Source of the DNA: Verrucomicrobiales bacterium
Lineage (GTDB): Bacteria > Verrucomicrobiota > Verrucomicrobiia > Verrucomicrobiales > DEV007
Assembly: GCA_002684575.1 (NCBI GenBank)
Contig: NYVP01000039.1
Span: 8,168 to 13,355 of the forward strand
Reading direction: 5' to 3'
DNA: 5,188 nt
Position numbers and translations under genes: made by a program. Below the pieces are notes generated by a model. It was given only the letters and a program-made list of their open reading frames with translations. It was not told the origin of the DNA and did no database searches. Positions 1-5,188 of this stretch are shown here, one piece after another (within the stretch, counting starts at the first letter, position 1; the number at the start of each line of letters is the position of its first letter).

Positions 1-423
1 GAAGGCGTGTTGATCTTGATCCTCACCATTATGAATACCTGAAATATTTACTCCTTGTTCTGAATCTCCGTTTCTCCAAGTGTCCACTTCAAAAGAAATA
101 TTTTCAGTAACACCTGGCCTGCCTGCCATACCCTCTTCAGCTTGACCTCGTTCACCAAGCTCGGCATTTCCATAATTAAAAGAAAAACCGTCAGCAGGGT
201 CATTGCTTCCGGGTCCATCATTCAGTTCGTAATCAAAGGTGACAGTAAAGCCCTCAGAAGAACCTTCTATGCTTGGTATTGAAAAACTTGAAAATCCTAG
301 GCCTTCACCATCCCTAGTAAGTTGAAGTCGTCCGTCAATGACTCGGGCTGCTTCACCTGTAATCACTGATCCATCACCGAGTTCTATTGTCCCGTTATCG
401 AACCCATCAAAATCTTGAGTGTA
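1..423 (-). repeat. Fourth copy of the ~218-residue A domain (A4, partial)
   Basis: Residues 32-172 of the downstream protein align with the start of A1, A2 and A3. After AEEGM, A4 has a nine-residue loop (AGRPGVTEN) before the conserved SFE-DTW. A3 also has nine residues there (ENRAGVNNN), whereas A1 and A2 have eight. A4 and A3 share the R-x-G-V pattern in this loop. The visible part ends shortly after GVNISG. Confidence 0.85.
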
Positions 424-516
424 GGTGGCTCCTTGAAGCGGTATCAGAGAGTGGATTAGTAAGAGTGCAGCGGTTGCAATGAAGATATTGTTTTTGACGG
501 TGATTGAGAGTTTCAC
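1..516 (-). CDS. Exported lectin-like-domain protein, N-terminal part (paralogue of the 653-4816 gene)
   Basis: An open frame runs off the low-coordinate edge, so only the first 172 residues are visible. I chose the GTG at 514-516 because it gives a classic signal peptide: basic MKLSITVKNN, a hydrophobic stretch at about residues 11-27, and a plausible cleavage after QGA at residue 30. A TTG further upstream is possible in frame, but would add a non-signal-like extension. From residue 32 (YTQDFDGF) the protein matches the A domains of the neighbouring large protein, with landmarks DGSVI, LGFSSFSIP, DPADGFSFNYG, AEEGM and SFEVDTW. The fold is probably concanavalin A-like (lectin/LamG type); this is inferred from the ADGF, FE(V/I)DTW and GVNISG pattern. 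No Shine-Dalgarno sequence precedes the start. The gene follows the large paralogue by 136 bp on the same strand. The rest of the protein, and whether it also carries calcium repeats, cannot be seen. Function and ligand are unknown. Confidence 0.85.
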   Translation of the reverse strand, partial: MKLSITVKNNIFIATAALLLIHSLIPLQGATYTQDFDGFDNGTIELGDGSVITGEAARVIDGRLQLTRDGEGLGFSSFSIPSIEGSSEGFTVTFDYELNDGPGSNDPADGFSFNYGNAELGERGQAEEGMAGRPGVTENISFEVDTWRNGDSEQGVNISGIHNGEDQDQHAF

Positions 517-531
517 AGTATTTAAATGGGG

Positions 532-591
532 AGTTGTATTTACATTATAAATATAACTCAAATTTCTTAGTTGAACAACTCATATACAACT
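532..591. repeat. Inverted repeats around the putative promoter
   Basis: AGTTGTAT (532-539) is the exact reverse complement of ATACAACT (584-591). Between them lies a second small dyad, AGTTGAACAACT (569-580), with 5-bp arms that overlap the proposed -35 box. These could be operator sites, but the sequence is AT-rich and the arms are short, so this may be chance. Confidence 0.25.
544..578 (-). promoter_or_regulatory. Possible sigma70-type promoter for the downstream paralogue
   Basis: On the minus strand, TTGTTC (573-578) is followed after 17 bp by TATATT (550-555). An exact TATAAT lies directly next to it at 544-549. Either would start transcription about 20-30 nt before the GTG at 516. The gap is very AT-rich, so chance matches are likely. 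The -35 match is fair rather than strong. The presence of a terminator-like hairpin just upstream (596-623) makes a separate promoter here reasonable. Confidence 0.35.
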
Positions 592-595
592 ACAA

Positions 596-623
596 AGAGG
601 GCTGCTCCTAGGAGCAGCCCTCT
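596..623 (-). terminator. Perfect 28-nt palindrome, probable terminator after the large gene
   Basis: The sequence is a perfect inverted repeat: 12-bp arms AGAGGGCTGCTC and GAGCAGCCCTCT around a CTAG centre. It is GC-rich in an otherwise AT-rich gap. It begins 29 bp past the TAA stop of the large gene (653-655) and lies about 80 bp before the GTG of the next gene. On the minus strand the hairpin is followed by TTGTAGTTGT, a weak U tract; on the plus strand the T run (634-640) is offset by about 10 nt. It most likely ends or attenuates transcription of the large gene. A protein-binding palindrome is the alternative. Confidence 0.65.
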
Positions 624-652
624 AAAGATGATTATTTTTTGTTAATCTTTAA

Positions 653-3600
653 TTATTCAGCAGGTCCCATGTCTGTGACACGCCAGAATACCTTTTTGGA
701 ATCGTCGAAGATTTCATCGGCGAATGTGGTTTCTTCGCCTTCACTAAGAACTCCGTCATCGACTTCTTCCCAGAACCCGATATCTCCATCGCGGTTTGAG
801 TCGACTTCATCATTCTCTAGACTCTCACTGCGCTCAACTTTATAAATGCGATTAGGTCTGGATGACCAAGTTATTTCAACTTCCGTTCCAATTTTTGTGA
901 TGTCAGTAATCTGGAATGGTGCTCCAAGTGTACCAAGTGAAAGAACAAAGTTATCAATAAACAGGTCTTGGTTTGCTCCGCCAACTCGAGCAGAGATACC
1001 AAAGTTAAATGAATCATCACCGACGAACGTAAGCGCTACATCCTCAAATTCAGCATTTGTTTCAAGACCTTCAGTTTTAAAGCTGGCACCAGTGTTAGGA
1101 TTGTAAGTGATAGTTACTGGACCAGATACGCTTGTTCCATCCTGAAGAATCGGTCCGTTGGTGAATTCAAGGTCACTCTTCGCTCCATCAATTTGTTCAG
1201 CGAGGTTAACCCCTTGCTCGGCGTCTCCATTCTGCCAGGTATCAATCTCAAAAGATAGGTTGTTGTTTACCCCTGCGCGGTTCTCCATGCCCTCTTCTGC
1301 CGCACCTTGTTCACCGAGTCTGAAGTCTCCGTAGTTGAATGCCAATCCATCGGCAGGATTATTAGCTCCTGGTCCGTCGGTGATTTCCATATCGAAAGTC
1401 ACTGTAAAACCTTGAGATGAGTTCTGGATGGCGGGAATCGTCCAACTTGAGAAGCCAAGTCCTTGCCCGTCTTTAGTGAGTTGAAGTCTTCCATCAACAA
1501 CCTCAGCCGCTGCACCAAAAATCACACTTCCATCTCCGAGATCGGTCGTGCCGTCTGGATATCCATCGAAATCCTGAATATAACCCCGAGGAGTTGATTG
1601 AGGAACTGAGGGATCTCTTCCAAGGGCAATTTCTCTGCCATCAGGAACAGTGTCGCCGTCAGAGTCTTGCTCATTTGGATCTGATCCTGATTGTGTTTCA
1701 GGGTTTTCGGAATCGTATCCTAGGTCTGGGTTTTCGACTCCGTCCTTAAGTCCATCTCCATCTGAATCATTCTTAGTTGGGCTTGTTCCTGTATTCTGAG
1801 CACTTACCCATTTACCGGTACCGGTTTCAACACCATCACTGTATCCGTCGTCATCAGAGTCGGCGTTATCAGGCTTAGTTCCAGCTTCAAACTCCTCGGC
1901 ATTATTAAGTCCATCGCTATCAGGATCTCCTTCTGCGGTTTGATCAAGATTATCAAAGAACTGTTCTTCCCAAATGTCAGGAAGGCCGTCATTATCTGAA
2001 TCACTAACCGGAGCTGATGAGGTTTCGAGGAGTTTGTAGTCTCCAACGTTGAATGGATCACCTGAAAAATCACCAATCTCATTGTGAACGAAGAGTTGGC
2101 ATTGAGCACCGCCTCCTCTTTCCCAGAATAAGAATTCCACGTTATGCTCACCCCATGCAAGATCTACCGCACCGAGGCTTGTGGCTGAACCTCTGTTTGC
2201 ATCAAAAACGATAACCGGCTCATCATCGATGTAAATTCCGCCACCGTCGTCAGAATTGAAACCAAAAGTATAGGTTCCTGGCTCCGTGATGAAAATCGTA
2301 CCGGTCGCCATGATTGCAAAATCATCCTGATTAACATCTTGCGCCTCAAATAGAGGGAAAGGCTCTGGATCACCGAAAGGTCCAGTAGCATTGTCTCTAA
2401 AGTTGATGACTGTGTGAATTGTTGTGGTTTCATCAATTCTATTGTTTTCGTCATCGAAGAGGGCCCTAGTGTCTAGGATCGAGTTTAAGGGTGAAACTGA
2501 TTGAGCGTTTCTGACTGTCCACAAGATTGGAGCATCGTCCGCATCAAGTGGGTTGGTTCTATTATTGATTTCAACACCATCAAGGATTTCATCACCATCT
2601 GTATCAGGGTTGTGAGGGTCGGTTCCTGGGTTTTCAGCGCTTACGTAAATTCCACTATTATTTTCTAAGCTATCCAATAATCCATCGTTGTCTGTATCCG
2701 GATTTAAAGGGTCAGTTCCCGTTGCATCTGGTCCATCATAATCACCTGAGTTGTTTTCTACACCGTCGGCGAGCCCATCACCATCAGTATCTGCTTCAGA
2801 TGGATTAGTTTTATTTTCGTATTCGTCAAAATCCGTTACTCCATCGCCATCGAAGTCACCAGTTCCTGCTCCTGGTCCAGGTCCTTCACCAAGGCCATTA
2901 AGATCCGTAAGGTTGCCGACTTGATCCGTTTCATAAAAATCAGGCAAATTGTCTTCATCCTCATCACCATCAAAAATACCTGTTTGGATGACTAAGTTAT
3001 CAATGATGAAATCTTGGTTTGCTCCACCAACTCGAGCAGAGATGATGAAGGTGTGTTCATCGCTTGGGATGAAGTCAGGGATTTCAACATTTTCGAAATC
3101 AGCATTGGTGTTCATGCCGGTGGTTGTGAAAGAAGCTCCAACGTCTGGCTGCCAGAGGATGGTTATTTTTCCTTCCACTCGCTCACCATCATTGAGAATT
3201 GGCCCGTTGTTGAAGGCAAGTTGTTGAAGATCGGTTCCGCCAGCCATACCAGAGATGTTGACTCCCTGCTCGGCATCAAAGTTCTGCCATGTGTCGACCT
3301 CAAATGAGATGTTTTCAATGGCTTGACCGCCTGACATTCCCTCCTCTGCTTGACCAAGTTCACCAAGTTGAGCATCTCCGTAATTGATAGAAAAACCGTC
3401 TGCAGGGTTGTTATTGCCTGGACTATCATTCAATTCGTAATCAAAAGTAATTCTAAAGCCACTAGAAGAACCAATAATAGGTGGTACAGAGAAACTTGAA
3501 AAGCCAAGCCCTTGACCATCTTTGGTCAATACGAGTTTTCCATCAATAACTTCTGCAGCTTGACCTGCTATGACGCTGCCGTCCTCTAAATCAATGGTGC

Positions 3601-4816
3601 CATCAGCAAAGCCATCGAAATTTTGAACATAAGAACTGCCGTCAATTTCATCCTCCTCAGTAGGGTTAGTTCCATTAGCAATTTCACTTCCGTCACCTAG
3701 GCCGTCACCGTCAGTATCTCCTATATTAGGGTCAGTACCAGGCTGATCCTCTGGATTATTTGGATCATAAGGAAGAGTTGGGTTTTCAACTCCGTCACTG
3801 AGTGTGTCTCCATCTGTGTCAGGATTGAGTGGATCGGTACCAGTTGCTTCAGGACCGTCGTAGTCTCCCGTGCCGTTCTCAACGCCATCAGCTAGTCCAT
3901 CACCATCTGTATCCGCATTTTGTGGATTTGTTCTATTTTCAAATTCTTCTAAGTTGATCAATCCGTCGCCGTCAGGATCGCCATCTGCTCCATTGTCACC
4001 GGTGGCATCATTCGGGTCAAGGTCGTTAGCAATTTCGTATGTATTAGGTAGTCCGTCCTCATCATCGTCATCACCCGCTCCAGTGACAATGTTAAGGTTA
4101 TCAATGAATAAGTCCTGATTAGCTCCACCCACTCTCGCAGAAATAATAAAGGTATGATCATCGCTAGGGATGAAGTCGGGAATTTCAACGTTTTCAAAAT
4201 CTGCATCTGTGTTTAGACCAGTTGTTTTGAAGGAGGCTCCCACAGATGGGTCCCAAGTAATTTCCATAGTTCCGCTAACCGTTTGTCCATCGTCAAGAAT
4301 GACACCATTTGTGAAAGCGAGTTGGCCTAGATCGGCTCCGCCTGAAAGACCGGAGATATTTACTCCTTGCTCAGCATCACCATTTTGCCAAGTGTCGATC
4401 TCAAAGGATAAATTCTCAGTTGCTTGCTGTGAGTTCATACCTTCTTCGGCTGCTCCCAGGGCACCTAATTCAGCATCACCATAGTTGATTGAAAATCCAT
4501 CGGCCGGATCATTATTTGCAGGGCTATCAAACATCTCATAATCGAAAGTAATCGTGAATCCTTGAGATGATCCTTCAATTGGTGGAACAGAAAAACTGGA
4601 GAAGCCAAGTCCCTGTCCATCAATGGTCAGTTGTAATCGACCATCTTGTATGGAAGCGGCTTCACCGAATATCACGGAGCCATCACCAAGATCAGTTTCA
4701 CCATTATCAAAATCATCAAAGTTTTGTGAATAGGTCTCTTGCGAGTTTGCAGTTATTATTAGAATGCTAAGAGAAAAGACAGAAACAAAGATCTGCCATA
4801 ATTTGTTTTTGGACAT
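653..4816 (-). CDS. Large secreted modular protein: three lectin-like domains, calcium (TSP3) repeats, PA14-like and Fn3-like domains
   Basis: This gene encodes 1387 residues, complete from ATG (4814-4816) to TAA (653-655). The N-terminus MSKNKLW plus a hydrophobic run (8-22) and TANS at 22-25 form a signal peptide, so the mature protein is exported. Domain order: A1 29-246, calcium block B1 249-394, A2 396-613, B2 616-761, PA14-like about 763-935, B3 939-1076, A3 1079-1295, Fn3-like C-terminus 1297-1387. The A domains look concanavalin A-like; the blocks hold 15 Asp-rich motifs of the bacterial thrombospondin type 3 kind. By hand count there are only about 19 Lys and 25 Arg, with abundant Asp and Glu, and a single Cys (906), so the protein is strongly acidic and not disulfide-stabilised; calcium probably rigidifies it. 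No catalytic motif, sortase signal or further membrane segment is visible. It is probably a cell-surface or secreted binding/adhesion protein; the ligand is unknown. No Shine-Dalgarno sequence precedes the ATG. The domain layout is certain, the function is inferred. Confidence 0.93.
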   Translation of the reverse strand: MSKNKLWQIFVSVFSLSILIITANSQETYSQNFDDFDNGETDLGDGSVIFGEAASIQDGRLQLTIDGQGLGFSSFSVPPIEGSSQGFTITFDYEMFDSPANNDPADGFSINYGDAELGALGAAEEGMNSQQATENLSFEIDTWQNGDAEQGVNISGLSGGADLGQLAFTNGVILDDGQTVSGTMEITWDPSVGASFKTTGLNTDADFENVEIPDFIPSDDHTFIISARVGGANQDLFIDNLNIVTGAGDDDDEDGLPNTYEIANDLDPNDATGDNGADGDPDGDGLINLEEFENRTNPQNADTDGDGLADGVENGTGDYDGPEATGTDPLNPDTDGDTLSDGVENPTLPYDPNNPEDQPGTDPNIGDTDGDGLGDGSEIANGTNPTEEDEIDGSSYVQNFDGFADGTIDLEDGSVIAGQAAEVIDGKLVLTKDGQGLGFSSFSVPPIIGSSSGFRITFDYELNDSPGNNNPADGFSINYGDAQLGELGQAEEGMSGGQAIENISFEVDTWQNFDAEQGVNISGMAGGTDLQQLAFNNGPILNDGERVEGKITILWQPDVGASFTTTGMNTNADFENVEIPDFIPSDEHTFIISARVGGANQDFIIDNLVIQTGIFDGDEDEDNLPDFYETDQVGNLTDLNGLGEGPGPGAGTGDFDGDGVTDFDEYENKTNPSEADTDGDGLADGVENNSGDYDGPDATGTDPLNPDTDNDGLLDSLENNSGIYVSAENPGTDPHNPDTDGDEILDGVEINNRTNPLDADDAPILWTVRNAQSVSPLNSILDTRALFDDENNRIDETTTIHTVINFRDNATGPFGDPEPFPLFEAQDVNQDDFAIMATGTIFITEPGTYTFGFNSDDGGGIYIDDEPVIVFDANRGSATSLGAVDLAWGEHNVEFLFWERGGGAQCQLFVHNEIGDFSGDPFNVGDYKLLETSSAPVSDSDNDGLPDIWEEQFFDNLDQTAEGDPDSDGLNNAEEFEAGTKPDNADSDDDGYSDGVETGTGKWVSAQNTGTSPTKNDSDGDGLKDGVENPDLGYDSENPETQSGSDPNEQDSDGDTVPDGREIALGRDPSVPQSTPRGYIQDFDGYPDGTTDLGDGSVIFGAAAEVVDGRLQLTKDGQGLGFSSWTIPAIQNSSQGFTVTFDMEITDGPGANNPADGLAFNYGDFRLGEQGAAEEGMENRAGVNNNLSFEIDTWQNGDAEQGVNLAEQIDGAKSDLEFTNGPILQDGTSVSGPVTITYNPNTGASFKTEGLETNAEFEDVALTFVGDDSFNFGISARVGGANQDLFIDNFVLSLGTLGAPFQITDITKIGTEVEITWSSRPNRIYKVERSESLENDEVDSNRDGDIGFWEEVDDGVLSEGEETTFADEIFDDSKKVFWRVTDMGPAE
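656..928 (-). other. C-terminal Fn3-like domain with inserted EF-hand-type loop
   Basis: Residues 1297-1387 show the pattern IxxITKxGxEVEITWSSRPNRIYKVERSESL, then FWEEV, then TTFAD and VFWRVTD. This resembles the short beta-sandwich C-terminal domain found on many secreted Verrucomicrobiota proteins, where 'Y-V-x-x-S-x-(D/S)L' is normally followed closely by 'W'. Here a 12-residue loop, DSNRDGDIGFWE (1339-1350), fits the canonical EF-hand calcium loop, with ligands at positions 1, 3, 5 and 12, Gly at 6 and Ile at 8. The domain may act in secretion or attachment; that is inference. Confidence 0.6.
932..1582 (-). repeat. Lectin-like domain A3
   Basis: Residues 1079-1295, starting YIQDFDGY and ending LSLG, form the third copy of the A domain. 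It keeps the landmarks DGSVIFG, KDGQGLGFSSW, NNPADGLAFNYG, AAEEGM, SFEIDTWQNGDAEQGVN and ISARVGGANQDLFIDN. It is visibly more diverged from A1 and A2 than they are from each other, for example ALTFVGDDSFNF in place of EIPDFIPSDDHTFI. It is the only A copy that follows, rather than precedes, a calcium block. Confidence 0.85.
1589..2002 (-). repeat. Calcium-binding TSP3-like repeat block B3
   Basis: Residues 939-1076 hold five Asp-rich motifs starting at 939 (DSDNDGLPD), 964 (DPDSDGLNN), 986 (DSDDDGYSD), 1017 (DSDGDGLKD) and 1051 (DSDGDTVPD). The last four are spaced 22, 31 and 34 residues apart, the same as in B1. Such DxDxDG units are known to bind calcium in bacterial thrombospondin type 3 repeats and to form stiff linkers. 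B3 links the PA14-like domain to A3. Confidence 0.85.
2012..2530 (-). other. PA14-like domain
   Basis: Residues about 763-935 contain the PA14 signature order: MATGTIFITEPGTYTFGFNS, then DDGGGIYIDDEPVI, then LAWGEHNVEFLFWERGGGAQCQLF. In known PA14 domains this part forms a beta-barrel that often binds sugars with the help of an Asp-Asp pair and calcium; the DDGGG at 856-860 is in the right place. It sits alone between blocks B2 and B3 and contains the protein's only cysteine (906). Carbohydrate binding is a family-based inference. Confidence 0.75.
2534..2971 (-). repeat. Calcium-binding TSP3-like repeat block B2
   Basis: Residues 616-761 hold five motifs starting at 616 (DGDEDEDNLPD), 654 (DFDGDGVTD), 676 (DTDGDGLAD), 707 (DTDNDGLLD) and 738 (DTDGDEILD). 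The last four are 22, 31 and 31 residues apart. A Gly/Pro-rich linker (GLGEGPGPGAGTG, 641-653) separates the first two and is absent from B1 and B3. Confidence 0.85.
2978..3631 (-). repeat. Lectin-like domain A2
   Basis: Residues 396-613 (YVQNFDGF to VIQTG) align with A1 without gaps over 218 residues. My hand alignment gives 162 identities, about 74%. The longest conserved runs are DGQGLGFSSFSVPPI, PADGFSINYGDA, DAEQGVNISG, ADFENVEIPDFIPSD and HTFIISARVGGANQD, which probably mark the core or binding surface. Confidence 0.88.
3635..4072 (-). repeat. Calcium-binding TSP3-like repeat block B1
   Basis: Residues 249-394 hold five motifs starting at 249 (DDDDEDGLPN), 280 (DPDGDGLIN), 302 (DTDGDGLAD), 333 (DTDGDTLSD) and 367 (DTDGDGLGD). 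The last four are spaced 22, 31 and 34 residues apart. The second, DPDGDGLINLEE, also satisfies the full 12-residue EF-hand loop pattern. Confidence 0.85.
4079..4732 (-). repeat. Lectin-like domain A1
   Basis: Residues 29-246 (YSQNFDDF to NIVTG) follow directly after the signal peptide, just as A4 does in the downstream gene. The motif set ADGFSINYG, LSFEIDTWQN and GVNISG recalls L-type lectin/ConA-like folds, where an acidic 'E-x-D-T' strand carries metal or ligand contacts. ISARVGGANQDLFIDN is the closing strand pair shared by all three complete copies. Confidence 0.85.
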
Positions 4817-4867
4817 AATGTTGTGGGAGTGGGTGATTAGAACTATAGATTTTCCTATTAAACATAA

Positions 4868-4895
4868 ATTAAACTTTAAAGGCGCTAAGGGTCAA
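4868..4895 (-). promoter_or_regulatory. Possible sigma70-type promoter for the large gene
   Basis: On the minus strand, TTGACC (4890-4895, five of six to consensus) is followed after 16 bp by TTTAAT (4868-4873). This predicts a start near 4861 and a leader of about 45 nt before the ATG at 4816. The leader has no AGGAGG-like site; just before the start it reads CCCACTCCCACAACATT. This is motif-matching only. Confidence 0.4.
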
Positions 4896-4936
4896 GGAAC
4901 TAGACGCCAAAGAACAATTTTGTAATCCTTAGCCTT
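4879..4936. repeat. Imperfect inverted repeat between the TPR gene and the large gene
   Basis: AAGGCGCTAAGG (4879-4890) and CCTTAGCCTT (4927-4936) are complementary apart from a two-base GC bulge, with 36 nt between them. One arm touches the proposed -35 box. It could be a weak terminator for the TPR gene, though no U tract follows on the minus strand, or a regulatory site for the large gene. No other convincing terminator is seen in the 147-bp gap; an A-run/T-run near 4945-4960 is too weak to call. Confidence 0.3.
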
Positions 4937-4963
4937 AAATATCAAAAAAAGTTGAATTTTTTC

Positions 4964-5188
4964 TTATTTCTTACTAGTGCTTTGTAAAAAAGCTTTTCCA
5001 TTTTTGTACAGATTCAGGCGATTTTGAATGGTTTGCTTGAGTTTTGAGGAATTTTTTAACTGAGAGATGGCCATTTCTGCCGATTTTGCTGCTTTCATGA
5101 ATTGACCGTTAGCCGCTTGAGCTGCAGCCAGTGTATCAAGCACTTGGGGAACTTTATTACCAGTATCTGCATTCAATTTTGTGGCGAC
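4964..5188 (-). CDS. Tetratricopeptide-repeat protein, C-terminal end (partial)
   Basis: The frame is open from the high-coordinate edge to TAA at 4964-4966, giving the last 74 residues. There is no ATG in frame, and the internal TTG at 5174-5176 need not be the start because the frame continues upstream (VATK). The sequence VPQVLDTLAAAQAANGQF followed by MKAAKSAEMAISQLK is a TPR helix pair with the usual small and aromatic positions. It is followed by a last helix and a basic tail ending in NLYKNGKAF. This 'LDTLAAA-x-A-x-x-G-x-F ... LY-x-x-GK' ending is typical of TPR proteins in Verrucomicrobiota and Planctomycetota, including membrane proteins with a glycosyltransferase-like N-terminal region. 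Whether that applies here cannot be seen. A link in function to the surface proteins is unproven; it is 147 bp upstream on the same strand. Confidence 0.82.
   Translation of the reverse strand, partial: VATKLNADTGNKVPQVLDTLAAAQAANGQFMKAAKSAEMAISQLKNSSKLKQTIQNRLNLYKNGKAFLQSTSKK

Noticed and set aside
656..700. C-terminal sorting signal (PEP-CTERM, LPXTG or type IX)
   Set aside because: The protein ends VFWRVTDMGPAE with no terminal hydrophobic helix, no basic tail and no such motif.
639..1106. Two plus-strand open frames opposite the 3' end of the large gene
   Set aside because: They are antisense shadows of the repetitive, codon-biased minus-strand gene; they are low-complexity Ser/Pro-rich and have no recognisable domain.
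1804..2454. Two minus-strand open frames inside the large gene in another frame
   Set aside because: They lie fully within the large gene, whose frame is intact with clear TSP3 and PA14-like domains; the alternative translations show no domain.
2534..4072. Regularly spaced similar DNA stretches resembling a CRISPR or tandem-repeat array
   Set aside because: They are the Asp-Gly codons of the calcium repeats; spacing follows the protein units and third codon positions differ, so there are no identical direct repeats with unique spacers.
2949..4770. Several short open frames overlapping A1, A2 and B1 on both strands
   Set aside because: Similar shadow frames recur at equivalent places in each A repeat, as expected from repeated coding sequence rather than from real genes.
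653..4816. Possible assembly artefact from repeated domains
   Set aside because: The repeats differ at many synonymous sites and the frame is uninterrupted over 1387 codons, so a collapsed or duplicated assembly is unlikely.
4941..4963. A-run/T-run hairpin as terminator of the TPR gene
   Set aside because: The stem would be only A-U pairs with no GC core, too weak to call.

Overview
The window carries three genes, all on the minus strand, so transcription runs from high to low coordinates. Two of them are cut by the window edges. The 3' end of a tetratricopeptide-repeat (TPR) gene lies at 4964-5188. A complete gene for a 1387-residue exported modular protein fills 653-4816. The first 172 codons of a second exported protein, a paralogue of the first, occupy 1-516. 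The non-coding parts are the gaps 4817-4963 (147 bp) and 517-652 (136 bp). Each contains a possible promoter and inverted repeats, and the second has a perfect 28-nt palindrome that is probably a terminator.

The organism is probably a Gram-negative marine-type member of Verrucomicrobiota (Opitutales/Puniceicoccaceae-like) or a PVC relative. This is inferred from style rather than from any marker gene. Relevant traits are the moderate-to-low GC, the lack of Shine-Dalgarno sequences before the starts, Asp-rich bacterial thrombospondin type 3 repeats mixed with lectin-like and PA14-like modules, a short Fn3-like C-terminal domain of a kind common in that phylum, and the style of the TPR C-terminus. 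There is no sortase signal or PEP-CTERM tail, and I recognise no type IX secretion C-terminal domain.

The large protein is built as signal peptide, lectin-like domain A1, Ca-repeat block B1, A2, B2, PA14-like domain, B3, A3, Fn3-like domain. The three A domains are about 218 residues each and the three B blocks each hold five aspartate-rich calcium motifs. The downstream gene starts with a signal peptide and a fourth copy of the A domain. The likely picture is a locus for very acidic, calcium-stiffened cell-surface or secreted binding proteins that grew by duplication and shuffling of modules. The ligand is unknown; carbohydrate binding is an inference from fold resemblance.

I see no mobile element, CRISPR array, tRNA or rRNA. 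The most distinctive observations are the fixed 5/5/5 grammar of the calcium repeats, heavy synonymous divergence between protein-identical repeats, and a perfect EF-hand-type loop inserted in the C-terminal Fn3-like domain.
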